Positions 9,907 through 22,000 of a stretch of DNA of 64,000 bases are shown here, one piece after another. Under the pieces are notes generated by a model. It was given only the letters and a program-made list of their open reading frames with translations. It was not told the DNA's origin and ran no database searches. Positions within the stretch are counted from its first letter, which is position 1. Each line of letters opens with the position of its first letter. Made by a program: the position numbers and the translations under genes. This stretch comes from Cydia pomonella (lineage: Eukaryota > Arthropoda > Insecta > Lepidoptera > Tortricidae): positions 124,001 to 188,000 of the forward strand of contig NW_026907786.1 in assembly GCF_033807575.1 (NCBI RefSeq), in the 5' to 3' direction.

Positions 9907-12889
9907 TCACCTGCGCGCAAAGGGCTTGTCCATGTGCGTGCGATCCCGCTGGATATAGTGCCGGTTGGAGTGTATGCGGCTCTCGAGCGAGTCGGGCAGG
10001 TGGTGCGCCTCGGTGCGCAGCGCGCGCTGGGCGGGCGGCTGGGCGGCCAGGCGCCGGGCGGCCGCGCGCTGGGCGGCCACGCGCGCCGCCCGCTCGCGCT
10101 CGCGCTCCGCGCCCGCCGCCGTCATCGCCGCCAGCGCCGCCGCGCGCTCCTCTGCGCTCATCCCGACCCTCTTCTTGTGCCCTCCCCGGGAGTCCGCTTT
10201 GTTCGACTCGCGCTCCTGCGGTCTGTGGGTCCTCTCCTCCGACCTCGGCTGTCTCCGGCGGTCGGGCGACTGTTGCCTTCGGTCTTGTCCGGGTCTCCGC
10301 TCCTCCGACGGGCGTCTCCTCCGCCGGTCGGGCGACCCCTCGCGCTCGGCGCTGTCCCGCCGCATCCGTCCGGGGCCGCCTTTGTCCGATCTCGCGTCGA
10401 TTTTCTCGGCTCTTCTATATTTCTTGTTACTCTGTTCGTAATCTGAGTCGTTGGGGCTGCCGCTGCGATGATGTGACTTCTGGTTTCTGCTCTTAATTTT
10501 AGGGGACCCGCTCCGTTGGACGCGAGGCTTACGTTTAGACTTATTTGGGTCTTCTTCATCTGAAGAAACTTTGCTGGAATCTTCACGTTTTGACTTCTTT
10601 TTTTCCTTTTTATGTTTCTTTGACTTTTTGTGCTTCTTTTTGCATTTTTTATGCTCCTCCTCAGAAGAAGAATCGGAACTGGAATCGTTAGAAGCAAGTA
10701 GAGCCGCTAGGTCAATTTCTTTTTCACCCATGGCAGTGAGCTTAGCAGCAAGCATATTATCTAAATCTTTGTCTTTCTTTGGTTTTTTCTTTTCCTTCTT
10801 TTGATTTCTTTGCTCCTGGAAAAAGACAAAATCATAAGTGTAACAAATATTCATAAATAATTACAACTTATACTAGTTGAATTTAATTGTAATAAGTATG
10901 ATTTTTATAAACCGATCCAGAAATATATCAATCCAGATTTATAAATAAGTGTGATTATTAATCATCACACTTATTAATTGCCAACAGTACTTAACACATT
11001 TAATGAATTTAACTTGTTTTGAAGAGTCCACTGTCTATCTCTTGGCTCCATCATCAGTTCAGCTTGATGGTACAAAATTATTGTGTTGTTGTATCTGTAT
11101 TATAAATACTTGCAAAGTTTTGAATTAATGTGACTATTAAAAGTAGGTTAAAATTATCTTGCAAGATTTTATTTCCAGTGAGTGATATATGCATGTTAAA
11201 GAGTTAAAAAAACTTTAAATGAACTGTTTAACCTACTCAAGCAAAATATTACTTTAGCAATATAGGCAAATTTTAAAGTACCATTTACCTGCTCTTTCCT
11301 AAGTAACTCTGCTAACCGACGCCTTTGCAAAGGGTTATTCAACAGGGCTGCCCGAGCAGCTCTCTCCCTCTCTTTCACTAGCATTAGTGGATCCTCTCGC
11401 ATCTTTCTCGCCAGGTCGACCTGTGTGTCACCCACGCTGGCCAGCATGCTGGATCCCACCACTCTCCGAGCCACTGCAGGGATGTAGTCTGGTTCAACTT
11501 TATTTGCCTCATAGTTGCTGTCAATGGCTTTGCCAAGGAGAAAATCTTCTTGCTGTACCTTTTTATCAGGTTTCTGTAAATTGAGAATAAAGGCTTCATG
11601 ATTTTTTACATAACCATGTTACAATCTTAATATTGTAAGAGAGTCAAAAAAGTGTAAGTCAGTATTTAAAATATCTGTATATAGCCAAACATTCTTGAGC
11701 TATAGACATTATGTAGGCTATTTTTTTTAATAAAAAAACTACATAGAGGACTATGAGCTGGAATTTTCATATAAGAGTATGGATTTTTACAGATATGTGA
11801 TAAAGCTTAAAGGATTAGTTAGTGTCACATAATGATCAGGGGCAATATTTAATGCCAAAAAATTACATTTCCAAAAATTTAATCAGAAAAAAAGAAAAAT
11901 TCTATGAACACAAAAAAAAGTTCAATTCTGAATATCTTTTTTGGCAGTGAAAACATAACCTTCCCTTGTATGACCAAAAAAACCGAATCCTAATATTTTT
12001 CACTTCAATCATTAAATATACATATTACATTTCATTCGGACACAACATAATTTTTTCGTAACATTACCAATGTTTTGTATAATGGAGAGTCTCTTTTTCT
12101 ACATTAAAATAAGTTAACTCTTTATGGGAATTATTTTAATTACAAAAAATCTATTAATCAATAATGAAGTAAAATATTCATATTTCAGTGATGCCTCAAA
12201 AACTCATGCCCCATTTATGTAATGTAAGTTACCAGAACATCATATAAGTAGTGAGCCAAGTCAAGATACTGGTTATGTTTCAAGTTTGCATTTAATTTAA
12301 TAAGATGCAAATGTACTAGTGCACAAGCAAAATATAATATTTAAGTATTGATTACTCCACAAATAACTTTTGTTTGACAACTTGCCACTCTAAATATAAC
12401 AGTTATTAGGGAATTAGCCAATATGAAAGCTGCTAGTATAAAGAATATGCTTGTTAAAGAACACAAAAATATATAAAATAGTGTAACTATTTCTGTTCTA
12501 CCAAGTTGTCTAAAGTTGCAAGTTTTTCAAAATGTTACAATTACATACATCATACATCCAATGCAAGCGATTGTCATTGGCCCCAGAGGCTCCTGCTGTA
12601 CGTTTGGCGAGGTCGTTCAGCTCCGCACGGTCGCGCTCCTCTGCCCGTTCTCTCTGTAGCTCCAGAATACGCTTTTTCTCTTCTACACTGGCTTGCTCCG
12701 CTTTCCAAACACGCTCCTGATTTTTCATAGTGTTGGGATGCCATGATTTCTTCGAGTTCTGTCAGTAAAATAAAATAATTACTTTTGTTGATGAAATACT
12801 AATGAAATGAATACTACCTTCATGTCAAAAGTAATTGTGTGAAAAATAAAGCAATCATGGCTTGTACGTACCAGATCTCCTCCTCCCAT
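9907..12889 (-). CDS. CWC25: CWC25 pre-mRNA splicing factor, four exons
   Basis: CWC25 is a nuclear protein that joins the activated spliceosome and promotes the first transesterification. Exons on the minus strand are 12889-12872, 12758-12549, 11573-11289 and 10815-9907. All introns are GT-AG and all junctions are phase 0, giving 473 aa. The start MGGGDL|NSKKSWHPNT carries the conserved family N terminus. Next come a basic helical stretch (KNQERVWKAEQ...), LHWMYD, and KVQQEDFLLGKAID; the segment REDPLMLVKERERAA matches the conserved central block. The C-terminal third is Lys/Ser/Arg-rich (KEKKKPKKDKD, SGSPNDSD) and ends with a conserved-type tail, SLESRIHSNRHYIQRDRTH. Exon 1 holds only six codons. 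A full-length LINE begins about 190 bp upstream of the ATG, so promoter sequence may lie beyond it. Confidence 0.93.
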
Positions 12890-13230
12890 TTTAATGGACA
12901 GGTTACAACATAAATATAATATTTTATGCACCTAAATAAATAAAAGGTTACTTATAAAGTAAATTATGGGCCCATATTACACTATTTTTTAAATATAATA
13001 CCCAAATTATATCATTAAATCACATAAGTTTACAGTTGTTTATGAACTGTAAACCATAAAATGACGCAGACATGACATTATGACACTCACTTTTTTTTTT
13101 TTTTTTTTTTTTTATGGCATCGCGCTCCTGGCGCATTCAGCCAAACGAGTAAAACGGGGAAACGGAATTAAAGGATTACATTATAAAGGATATGTCGGAA
13201 TTTGGATAAGGATCAGGGAATGGTAATATA

Positions 13231-16200
13231 TTATAATTTTATATTATGACGTGAGAGGAATGAATACAATGATTTAAATATATATGGAGAAGAATTATTA
13301 ATATACAGGAGTGTTCTAATAGATGTGGGAAACGGAACTTTTAAATCTGACAGCTGTCTTAATAATATAGAACGGTCATACAGGTTACAATTACCTGAAA
13401 AGAATATATGATTAAGATCAGCGGGATCAGCTCCACAAATACATGCGGAACTGGCCACGCGATTTTGTAGTTTCAGGTGTTCCGGTGTACATACGTGACC
13501 CAATCTCATTCGAATTAACATACTGGTTGCAGGCTTTGGCAAAGAGATTTTAGCAAACCAAGGTTTGGCAGGAATTGATCTTTGTATGCTCCGATAATGT
13601 AACGCAGCGGCACCCGCACCAGATGCCCATAATTTTGTCCATTCCTTTCTTAGGTATATTTTAGGCAGTGCCAACAGGTCTTCAGCAACATTCTTAAATG
13701 GAAACATGTCTCCAGAACTAATGGCATCACGAGCTAAGTCATCCACCCTTTCATTACCTTTAATCCCTCTGTGTCCAGGGATCCAGGCAATGGAAACCGA
13801 GTAACCTTTAAGATGACATTTTTGCAGTAGACTACGGATTTGATAAATAATTGGGTTATTAGATTTAGATTTGAAAGGAAATTTAGATATTGATTGAAGA
13901 GAACTTAAAGAGTCTGAAAAAATGACTGTTTTTTTAAGATGCATTATGATGATAAACTCTAATGCTTTAAGGATTCCAAAGCACTCACCACTATACACAG
14001 AGGATTCTGGAGGCAATTTTATCTTTTGGTAAATATTAGATTGAATGTGAAGCACACCAATACCGACACAACCATTGATGGACATCTTAGAAGCATCTGT
14101 ATACATATGGTTAGCACCCTGATAATCAGTATCAATAAAACTCAGAAATTGTTGATTTTGATCTATATCATTCTTTGATATACCTATATCCAGGAGAACT
14201 GGTGGAACTAGTATAAGAGACTCATATTCATGCTGAAAAATGGGAAGTGATGAAGAGCTAACAGTGGGAGCTGAAATAGATTTAAGTTTTTGAAAACTTT
14301 TGATTAAGCAAGGAGGGCTCTTGTGTTTCCAATAGTTGGATGTACTTATTTGAAGTAGAAGGTTAGACAAGATAATCCAGAGTTGGTGATTAGAGAATTG
14401 GGAGCAACGGAAAATAAATCTATCACAAAGATATTGGCGTCGTAAATGGAGCGGAGGCTCACAACACTCAACTTGCATAGCATTGATAGGGCTTGATTTC
14501 ATGGCACCACAAATTATTCTCAAGGCTTTAGATTGAATATGATCTAGTTTTTGGAAGCCAACGACATATCCAGGCTCTAACAAAAATGTCCCATAATCTA
14601 AAATGCTTCTTATTAAGGCATTGTACATTAGTTTCATACAAAAAGGATGGGAACCCCACCAAACTCCAGAAACACACCTAAGGATATTAATATTTTTTTC
14701 ACATTTAGAAACTATGTACTCACAATGTGGGAGGCCTGTTAATTTACTATCTAAAATGACACCAAGGAATTTAGTTTTATCTTTTACTGAAATGGAGTAG
14801 TTATCAAATTGCACATTGATTGGAGGAGGAAATAGTTTTCTAGTAAATAAAACTACAACACTTTTAGGAACAGAAAGTTCTAAACCATTAGAATCTAACC
14901 ATGACCTCAAGAAACATAAGGAACAAGTGACTGATCTACTAGCCTGTTCAGGAGAAAGATTTGATGAATAAAGTAATAAATCATCGGCATACTGTAAGAC
15001 CCTAACAGTACCATTTAGAGATGACTCTAAATCAGATGTATAGATATTGTATAATAATGGACTTAATACAGACCCTTGTGGTAGACCTCTCCACACTAAA
15101 CGAGAAATTCTATTGTTGTCATTTATAAGACTGATGGACCGTTCAGATAAAAGGTTTATTACAAAATGACTTAACATTTGTGGAATGCCTAACTTGAAAA
15201 GCTTTTCCTGTAACACTGAAACTAATACATTATCATAAGCAGCACTTATATCCAGAAAAGCAGCTACTACTGACTCATTTTTAGAAAATGCCAGTCGTAT
15301 ATCTGCAATTAATATTGACAAACTATCATAAGTAGATCTACCTTTTCGGAATCCAAACTGACTATGAGATAATAAATGGTTCTTTTCAACAAAAAATTCT
15401 AGCCTGTTTTTAATTAAGTGTTCAGCTACTTTTGCAAATACTGAGGAAAGGGCAATAGGGCGATAGGAAGAAACATCTGATGCTGGTTTATTGGGTTTTA
15501 AAATAGGAATAACTATCTGGGATCTCCATGAATCTGGGACTATACCGGACTGGATAACCGAATTTATTATGCTCAGATAATAAGTAAGTATGCCATCACT
15601 GGCATTTACTAAAAATGAGTAAGGCACACCATCTTCACCAGGACCACTATCTTTTAAATTGCTTAAAACACCTTTTAGTTCCTCCATTTTAAAAGGGCAA
15701 TTAAAAGTGGAGTCTAAGGAAGGATCATATAAAAAGGTTGCAGGTTGGAACACAAACTCTTCAGGAACAGATGAAGGTGCTAGTCTGTCTATAAATTGTT
15801 GTGCAAGATTAGGAGGCAGTGTACGCCTTGAGGGTTCATTGAATGCATGTCTGAACCTTTTGATGTTGTTCCAAACTATGGAAGGTTTTACATTAGGATT
15901 GAGAGACGCACAGAATCGTCTCCAACCTTCATATTTCTTCCTACGTAACAATTTTTTAGTATCACGTGCGACCTGCATGTAAGACTCAAAGTTTTCAGTA
16001 GTCATAAAATGACGATAAAGTTTTTCAGCCTCCTTTCGTTGTTTAATGGCTTGGGAACAATCCTGATCCCACCAAGGAGGAGAGGGGATTTTATTAATTA
16101 CAGTATTTTTTACAGGAAATACATCATCAGCTGCTTCTGTAATCACCCGGGCCAAAGCAACCGAGCAACCAACTACGTCAGTATCATCTAAACTAGGCAA

Positions 16201-16974
16201 AAACAATAATTTCTTCTCTACACAGCATTTAAAGTTTTTCCAGTCAGCATTACATAGATTGTATTTAAGCCTAGGGCTAGGTTTCGGAGATGGTCGTGTA
16301 GATGAAGGAAATGAGACTATAATTGGAAAATGATCACTACCAAATGTAGAATCTAGAGTTTGCCAGGTGAAAGAAGATGCCAGTTCAGCAGAGCAAATGG
16401 ATAGATCAACAGCGCTGGGTGATTCTGTAGGCGCTGTACGGCAAGTTGGAGAGCCAGTATTCAGGACACAAAGATTGTGATCATCTAAGATTTTTAAAAC
16501 ACGATGTCCATTATAGTTGGATACTGAACTGCCCCAAAACTGATGGTGTGAATTGAAATCTCCTAGAATCAACAAGGGCCTAGGTAGAGAGGAAATTATT
16601 TGTTCTAATTCATTAAAAATAGAAGATGATTGATGAGGAATATATACAGAGAGGATGCAGATGTTATTTACAATGGCAGCAATAATTGAAAAATCATCAC
16701 TATGAGATGGGAGATGAAGAGATGAAAATGATTCAGAATTCCTGACGAGTAAAGCTACTCCACCCCACCCGTCAGGACGGTCCTCTCTGAGGCATGAATA
16801 GCCAGTAGCTCGTAGAAGAGCTCCAGGCTTGAGCCATGTCTCAGATAGGGCAAAAACACAAGGTTTAAATTTATTTAGTAAATGAATGAAATCATGTTTT
16901 TTATTGATTATGCTTCTGCAATTCCATTGTATTATATTGTCCATTGTTTTTAATTGCAAATGTAAGAGAGTCAA
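13231..16974 (-). CDS. Outer LINE ORF2: endonuclease, reverse transcriptase, RNase H
   Basis: A 1247-aa intact polyprotein for target-primed reverse transcription. The N-terminal endonuclease is marked by IIQWNCRSI, LSETWLKPG, LGDFNSHH and GSDHFPII. The reverse transcriptase has SSYRPIALSS, FGFRKGRSTYDS, LDISAAYDNV, LPQGSVLSPLLYNIY and the catalytic LQYADDLLLY. RNase H has YTDASKMS, a downstream SGECFGILKALE, FSDSLSSLQS and IPGHRGIKGNERVD, so the four acidic residues appear present. The C terminus has a Cys/His cluster (CICGADPADLNHIFFSGNC). The start overlaps the end of ORF1 by about 70 nt in another frame. No internal stop is seen. Confidence 0.93.
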   Translation of the reverse strand: MTLLHLQLKTMDNIIQWNCRSIINKKHDFIHLLNKFKPCVFALSETWLKPGALLRATGYSCLREDRPDGWGGVALLVRNSESFSSLHLPSHSDDFSIIAAIVNNICILSVYIPHQSSSIFNELEQIISSLPRPLLILGDFNSHHQFWGSSVSNYNGHRVLKILDDHNLCVLNTGSPTCRTAPTESPSAVDLSICSAELASSFTWQTLDSTFGSDHFPIIVSFPSSTRPSPKPSPRLKYNLCNADWKNFKCCVEKKLLFLPSLDDTDVVGCSVALARVITEAADDVFPVKNTVINKIPSPPWWDQDCSQAIKQRKEAEKLYRHFMTTENFESYMQVARDTKKLLRRKKYEGWRRFCASLNPNVKPSIVWNNIKRFRHAFNEPSRRTLPPNLAQQFIDRLAPSSVPEEFVFQPATFLYDPSLDSTFNCPFKMEELKGVLSNLKDSGPGEDGVPYSFLVNASDGILTYYLSIINSVIQSGIVPDSWRSQIVIPILKPNKPASDVSSYRPIALSSVFAKVAEHLIKNRLEFFVEKNHLLSHSQFGFRKGRSTYDSLSILIADIRLAFSKNESVVAAFLDISAAYDNVLVSVLQEKLFKLGIPQMLSHFVINLLSERSISLINDNNRISRLVWRGLPQGSVLSPLLYNIYTSDLESSLNGTVRVLQYADDLLLYSSNLSPEQASRSVTCSLCFLRSWLDSNGLELSVPKSVVVLFTRKLFPPPINVQFDNYSISVKDKTKFLGVILDSKLTGLPHCEYIVSKCEKNINILRCVSGVWWGSHPFCMKLMYNALIRSILDYGTFLLEPGYVVGFQKLDHIQSKALRIICGAMKSSPINAMQVECCEPPLHLRRQYLCDRFIFRCSQFSNHQLWIILSNLLLQISTSNYWKHKSPPCLIKSFQKLKSISAPTVSSSSLPIFQHEYESLILVPPVLLDIGISKNDIDQNQQFLSFIDTDYQGANHMYTDASKMSINGCVGIGVLHIQSNIYQKIKLPPESSVYSGECFGILKALEFIIIMHLKKTVIFSDSLSSLQSISKFPFKSKSNNPIIYQIRSLLQKCHLKGYSVSIAWIPGHRGIKGNERVDDLARDAISSGDMFPFKNVAEDLLALPKIYLRKEWTKLWASGAGAAALHYRSIQRSIPAKPWFAKISLPKPATSMLIRMRLGHVCTPEHLKLQNRVASSACICGADPADLNHIFFSGNCNLYDRSILLRQLSDLKVPFPTSIRTLLYINNSSPYIFKSLYSFLSRHNIKL

Positions 16975-17337
16975 TCATAGGGGCAACGTGGGACGGTAAA
17001 GTAAGGTTTGGCTTGGACAAAAGAGTTCTTAAGGCCTCAATAGACTCAGCGATTACTAGTCGTTCTTCCTTTTCTGTTTCCTGACGTAGAGCACAACCGT
17101 TTGCAGGAGAAGGGATGGAGTATTCACTTATTATGGCCCGATGTGCAGCCACATCATAGCCATGGGTAGTCTTTTTAACAGAAGGACGAGGTTTCAACAA
17201 AATAGTTTTTCTGCTGCTATGGCTAGGAGGGCGCATATTCGAACTAGGGTTTGTAACTGAATTTTGAGCACTATTATGTGGTAAATTTGATTGTATATGT
17301 GGTTGTGACTTAACCATATCAGCAAACGATTTCGATA
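16901..17337 (-). pseudogene. Outer LINE ORF1, 3' part
   Basis: C-terminal portion of the nucleic-acid-binding ORF1, starting at the insertion point of the inner LINE. It is rich in Pro/Ser, ends ELQKHNQ, and overlaps the ORF2 start. The reading frame continues that of 23051-24140 across the inserted element, counting one copy of the duplicated target, so ORF1 was broken only by the insertion. Confidence 0.85.
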
Positions 17338-17523
17338 TAGCTGGGTGCGGACTTTTGACAGAAGCGCCGTGTGAGTCTGTTCACTTTTAGGTTATATTCC
17401 TTTATAAATAACAAATTCATCCTTTTTTTATTAACTTGGTTGTGGTTTATTTATATAAATTAGGTTAAATATACATTTGCTCTGATATAAAGCTAGGGTA
17501 AGGCCTTTTTGGCCCTTAGGCCA

Positions 17524-19032
17524 ATGGACGGGAATGAGAAGGAAAAGCCCCCTGACGAAGCCGATGGTAACTCTAATGTTGGCATGGACATTGACAATAA
17601 TACTAGAAAAAGAAACCTGCAAACATTAGGCTTATCACCGGTAGGTAGCCCACAAGAACCAGCTCCTAAAAAAATTACAATCCACGTTCACAAAGAGATC
17701 TCGGACCAGGTAGCGACAGTATGTGAGAATGTCGTCATCCCCCACGTAGATAAACAACCCGATGAGAATGCTGCGAACCCACTTTTGTATAAACACCCTG
17801 ATCTTAGCACAGAAGCCCGCGGATACAATGCTGACGACGATGGCCCATTTGTGGTTCACATCTCAAAGGAATCCTCTGCTGACTCCAAGTCATCACTAAA
17901 AGCTATCTACGTAGGTATGCTCTTAACACAGGCAAATGTCACAAATATTAAGAAGGACGGGATAAAATCTGTAGGTCGTAATAGAGTTTCAGTAACTTTT
18001 GATAAAGCTGCTGATGCCAACTCCATTCTAAAAAACCCTATGCTAGACAAATACAAACTATCGGCAAACATACCAACATACAACATATCTCGTATGGGGC
18101 TAGTTCGAGGAGTTCCAACAGATTGGTCCATGACAGATTTTGTAAAAGGTACGAATTTAGAAGAAGGTAAAGGTAGGATTCTGAAAGCGCGCCGTCTACA
18201 GAGAAAGGTGACCAAAGAAGATGGCTCCCCATCCTGGGTACCAACCCAGACAGTGGTAGTCACTTTTGAAGGCCAATCTTTGCCATCTAGAATATTTGCT
18301 TATTATACCTCTCTAGTGGTGGAGGTATACCAACTGCCAACAATTCAATGCCGGAAATGCCTCAGATTTGGACACATTCAGACACAATGTCGCTCAGATG
18401 CCCGCTGCTACAAGTGTGCCCAGAAGCATCCGGGTGATGGTTGTAATGTAGCTCCCGAACACATCTCTTGTATTTTCTGCACTGCCCGACACTATGCCAC
18501 TGATAGAAACTGCCCAGAACATCACCGCCAAAAGTCCATAAAATTGATAATGTCTGAAAGAAATATTTCATATGCTGAAGCAGCCGCACAAGTGCCAGTT
18601 GTAAATCGTAGGCCCTATGCGGATGTTGCAAATATAATGTTCGGCCCCACAAGGGAATCACCCCCCCCATCACAATCTCCCTTTGACCCAACTGATTTAC
18701 CTTCTACCCCTCCTAGAACCTCTCACCGCAAGACAGTCTTTTTGTCACCTAGACCAAGGCCTTCCCTGTCCCCAGGTTACGACAGACAGGCCCATAATAA
18801 TATTGTCCGACCCCCTCCATCTGAAATTCCCAACGGACACGCCCTTAATAATCCTTACACTAGAGTAACTCCGAATGAGGACCTCATGGAGCTCCTCCTT
18901 AAACTCTTAACTAATATCATCGCCAAATGGAGTGATTGCTTACCGAACGACGTTGCACCTTTAATGTTGACCCTTGTCGAGAAATTGTCTTTCCCTAACG
19001 GCCCCCCAGGTCACCTTTCTACAATGGAATAG
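17524..19032 (+). CDS. Inner LINE ORF1: CCHC zinc-knuckle RNA-binding protein
   Basis: An intact ORF of 502 aa. I chose the ATG at 17524 (MDGNEKEKPPDE); the frame is open slightly upstream but without an ATG. The N-terminal third is acidic and low-complexity. A central fold carries SRMGLVRGVPTDW, a motif shared with the outer element, followed by three knuckles: CRKCLRFGHIQTQC, CYKCAQKHPGDGC and CIFCTARHYATDRNC. The C-terminal region is Pro-rich. In this group ORF1 coats the element RNA. The stop (TAG 19030-19032) falls inside ORF2, which is read in another frame. Confidence 0.9.
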   Translation: MDGNEKEKPPDEADGNSNVGMDIDNNTRKRNLQTLGLSPVGSPQEPAPKKITIHVHKEISDQVATVCENVVIPHVDKQPDENAANPLLYKHPDLSTEARGYNADDDGPFVVHISKESSADSKSSLKAIYVGMLLTQANVTNIKKDGIKSVGRNRVSVTFDKAADANSILKNPMLDKYKLSANIPTYNISRMGLVRGVPTDWSMTDFVKGTNLEEGKGRILKARRLQRKVTKEDGSPSWVPTQTVVVTFEGQSLPSRIFAYYTSLVVEVYQLPTIQCRKCLRFGHIQTQCRSDARCYKCAQKHPGDGCNVAPEHISCIFCTARHYATDRNCPEHHRQKSIKLIMSERNISYAEAAAQVPVVNRRPYADVANIMFGPTRESPPPSQSPFDPTDLPSTPPRTSHRKTVFLSPRPRPSLSPGYDRQAHNNIVRPPPSEIPNGHALNNPYTRVTPNEDLMELLLKLLTNIIAKWSDCLPNDVAPLMLTLVEKLSFPNGPPGHLSTME

Positions 19033-22000
19033 CCGCAGTCTAATCCCAAAAAAAACAGAACTCACCCAGCTGATCAATGACCATGCTGTGTCTGTCGCGG
19101 CCATCTCGGAGACGTGGCTGAGACCCGGATCTCGGTTTCGGCTCCCGGGCTTCTCATGCCTCCGGGAGGACCGCGTTGACGGACGTGCAGGATGTGCTTT
19201 ATTGATTAAGCAATCTTACCCCTTTTCCCAAATTCCTCTCCCTCCTCATGGAAATGAAATTAATGTCGTAGCCGCTAAGGTTATGGGCATTAATTTCATT
19301 TCAATATATATTCCTCATCCTGACCTTGACCTTATTCCTGAAATATCTTCTATCCTAACCTCTGTCCCACCTCCCCTTATAGTTTTAGGTGATTTTAATT
19401 CACATAACATTTCTTGGGGATCATACCATTCGGACAGGTTTTCATCACTCTTGTTGGAAATCTTCGATGAGATTGACGTTTGCGTTATAAACGATGGAAC
19501 GCCCACACATCGAGTCTATCCAGGACAAAACCCACAATCCGTTCCTGACTTATCAGCTTGCTCCCCCAATTTGGCCTCATTATTATCTTGGACCGTACTT
19601 CGTCAGTCCTTTGGCAGCGATCACTTCCCCATTATTATTTCCAAGCCCTCCTCCGTTCTTCCATCTCCGGCTCCTGAACCGCTTCTGAAATACAGATTGC
19701 AATCAGCTGACTGGTCGAAATTTTCTCTTTATGTCGAAACAAAAATTAAAGAATGGGACACGAACTTAAATGACCATAGGGAAAACTACTCAAAATTCAA
19801 AAATTTACTTTTAGAAGCAGCTGATAAGTATTTCCCCCGGAAAAAACACAAAAAGGATAAAATCTCTTCGCCACCATGGTGGAACGCCGACTGCACAGCT
19901 GCCGTAAAAGAAAGAGATGAAGCAGAACAAAGATTTAATGAATCAGGTGCTATGGAGGACTTTATCAATTTTAGGAAAACCTCGGCCCGCACAAAACGCC
20001 TATTGTCCAAAACCAAGAAAAAGGGATGGAAGGGGTTCTGTGAGAGCCTGTCCCCTAGAACACCTCCATCAATTATTTGGAAAAACATAAAGCGGTTTAG
20101 AGGCTCCTTTAATCCAGATATCTTGTGTTCTGTTGACAAATCGGCTTGGCTCTTGGACTTTGCTGACAGACTGGCACCCCCAACTGCCCCAGAATTATCC
20201 TGTGTAGTATTACCACCACTCCCTCGTCCGTCAACCACCCTTGACGAACCATTCTCGTTTGCGGAGCTCAAAATAGCTTTGGATGGACTACGCAAACACT
20301 TCACCGGGGGAAGATGGTATTCCTTATTGTTTTATAGCAAACCTTAGCTCCTTCTCACAAGAATATTTCCTTGGCATTTTGAATCGCGTGTTTGACACAG
20401 GAGAGGTCCCAGAAGATTGGAAAACCCAAATTGTCATCCCAATCTTGAAACCGGCTAAAAATCCAGAAGAGGCCAGCTCGTACCGACCAATTGCGCTCTC
20501 CGCTACAATGGGCAAGATTCTTGAGCATTTAATAAAGAATAGGCTAGAATGGTACGTTGAGAGCAGGGGACTGTTAGCAAACACTCAATTCGGATTCCGT
20601 AAAGGTAGGAGCACAATGGACAGCTTAAACATACTAACCACGGATATCAGACTATCACTCTCTAAAAATGAGGAGCTACTAGGATGTTTTCTTGATATTT
20701 CGGCAGCCTATGACAATGTCCTTCTTCCGGTGCTCAGAGCAAAAATGCTACATCTGAGCATTGCCGTGAAGATTGTACAAATTGTCTCCAAACTATTCAT
20801 AGGAAGATCCATCAAAATCCGTGATGGTAACTCATATCTTCCTCCTCGTACATTGTGGCAGGGCCTCCCTCAAGGATCCGTTTTGAGTCCAATACTTTAT
20901 AGCATTTATACATATGACCTAGAGCAGTCCGTGTTACCCTTTTGTAATATTCTACAGTATGCAGACGATCTAGTCCTCTATGCTTCTGCAAAATCCATTG
21001 ATACAGCGGCTACCAGGTTGAACATGGGCCTTAGTTACCTCAAGGATTGGCTTGAGGAGCATGGTTTGTCTTTGTCACCTTCCAAGAGCTGTGCCGTGAC
21101 TTTCAGTCGCAGAAGGAACATGCCCATCGCAGATGTTCATTTTGGTGAGGAAAACATTCCCAATGCAGAATCAACCAAATTCCTGGGTGTTGTCTTGGAC
21201 TGGAAAATGTGTGGAAAACAGCATCTGAAATACATACAAGACAAGTGTGAAAAAGGAATCAACATTTTGCGAGCACTATCAGGAGTTTGGTGGGGATCTC
21301 ATCCATATTGTCAAAAGCTACTTTATAATGCTATTATTCGCAGCCACATGGACTATGGATCCTTCATATTAGAACCATGTAATAAGGAAGCCTTAGAAAG
21401 GTTGGATTTAATACAGGCTAAATGCTTAAGAATCGTACTTGGTGCCATGAGGTCTTCTCCAAAAAACGCAATGCAAGTAGAATGTGTGGAGCCTCCACTG
21501 GCACTGCGCAGGCAATATCTTGCCAACAGGTTCCTCATAAGAGCTATCTCCAATTCCAATCACTTGCTGATTCCACGCTTGCAGGCTCTTGCTTCACTGG
21601 TCACTGAAAACCCATATTGGATGCATAAGGAGTTTCCAAAAAATATTATTACTTATTCTAAATTAAATCGTATAAACCCTATATTATATAAATCAGGAAC
21701 AAACCCCATATTTGAAACAAAATTTGAAACTTTAATTTACTCTCCTAGGATTATTCTAGACCTAGGAATATTTAAAAATGATCCGGGAGCTAATAGCAAA
21801 TTTAAAAAACTTTTAGAAAAGTGGGCAGGCTACTTACCAGTGTTTACTGACGCATCAAAAAGTGATCCCACAAAGTGTGTTGGAGCCGCAGTGGTGATTC
21901 CAAAATATAACATTGTCTTGATGTTTAAGTGCCCTCCAGAATCATCAATTTTTACAGGCGAGGCTGTTGCCATCTTAGAAGCTGTAACGTATGCTGACTC

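Noticed and set aside
9934..10446. Plus-strand ORFs of 158-170 codons opposite CWC25
   Set aside because: Antisense shadows of the Arg/Ser/Pro-rich CWC25 last exon, with no domain or splice support.
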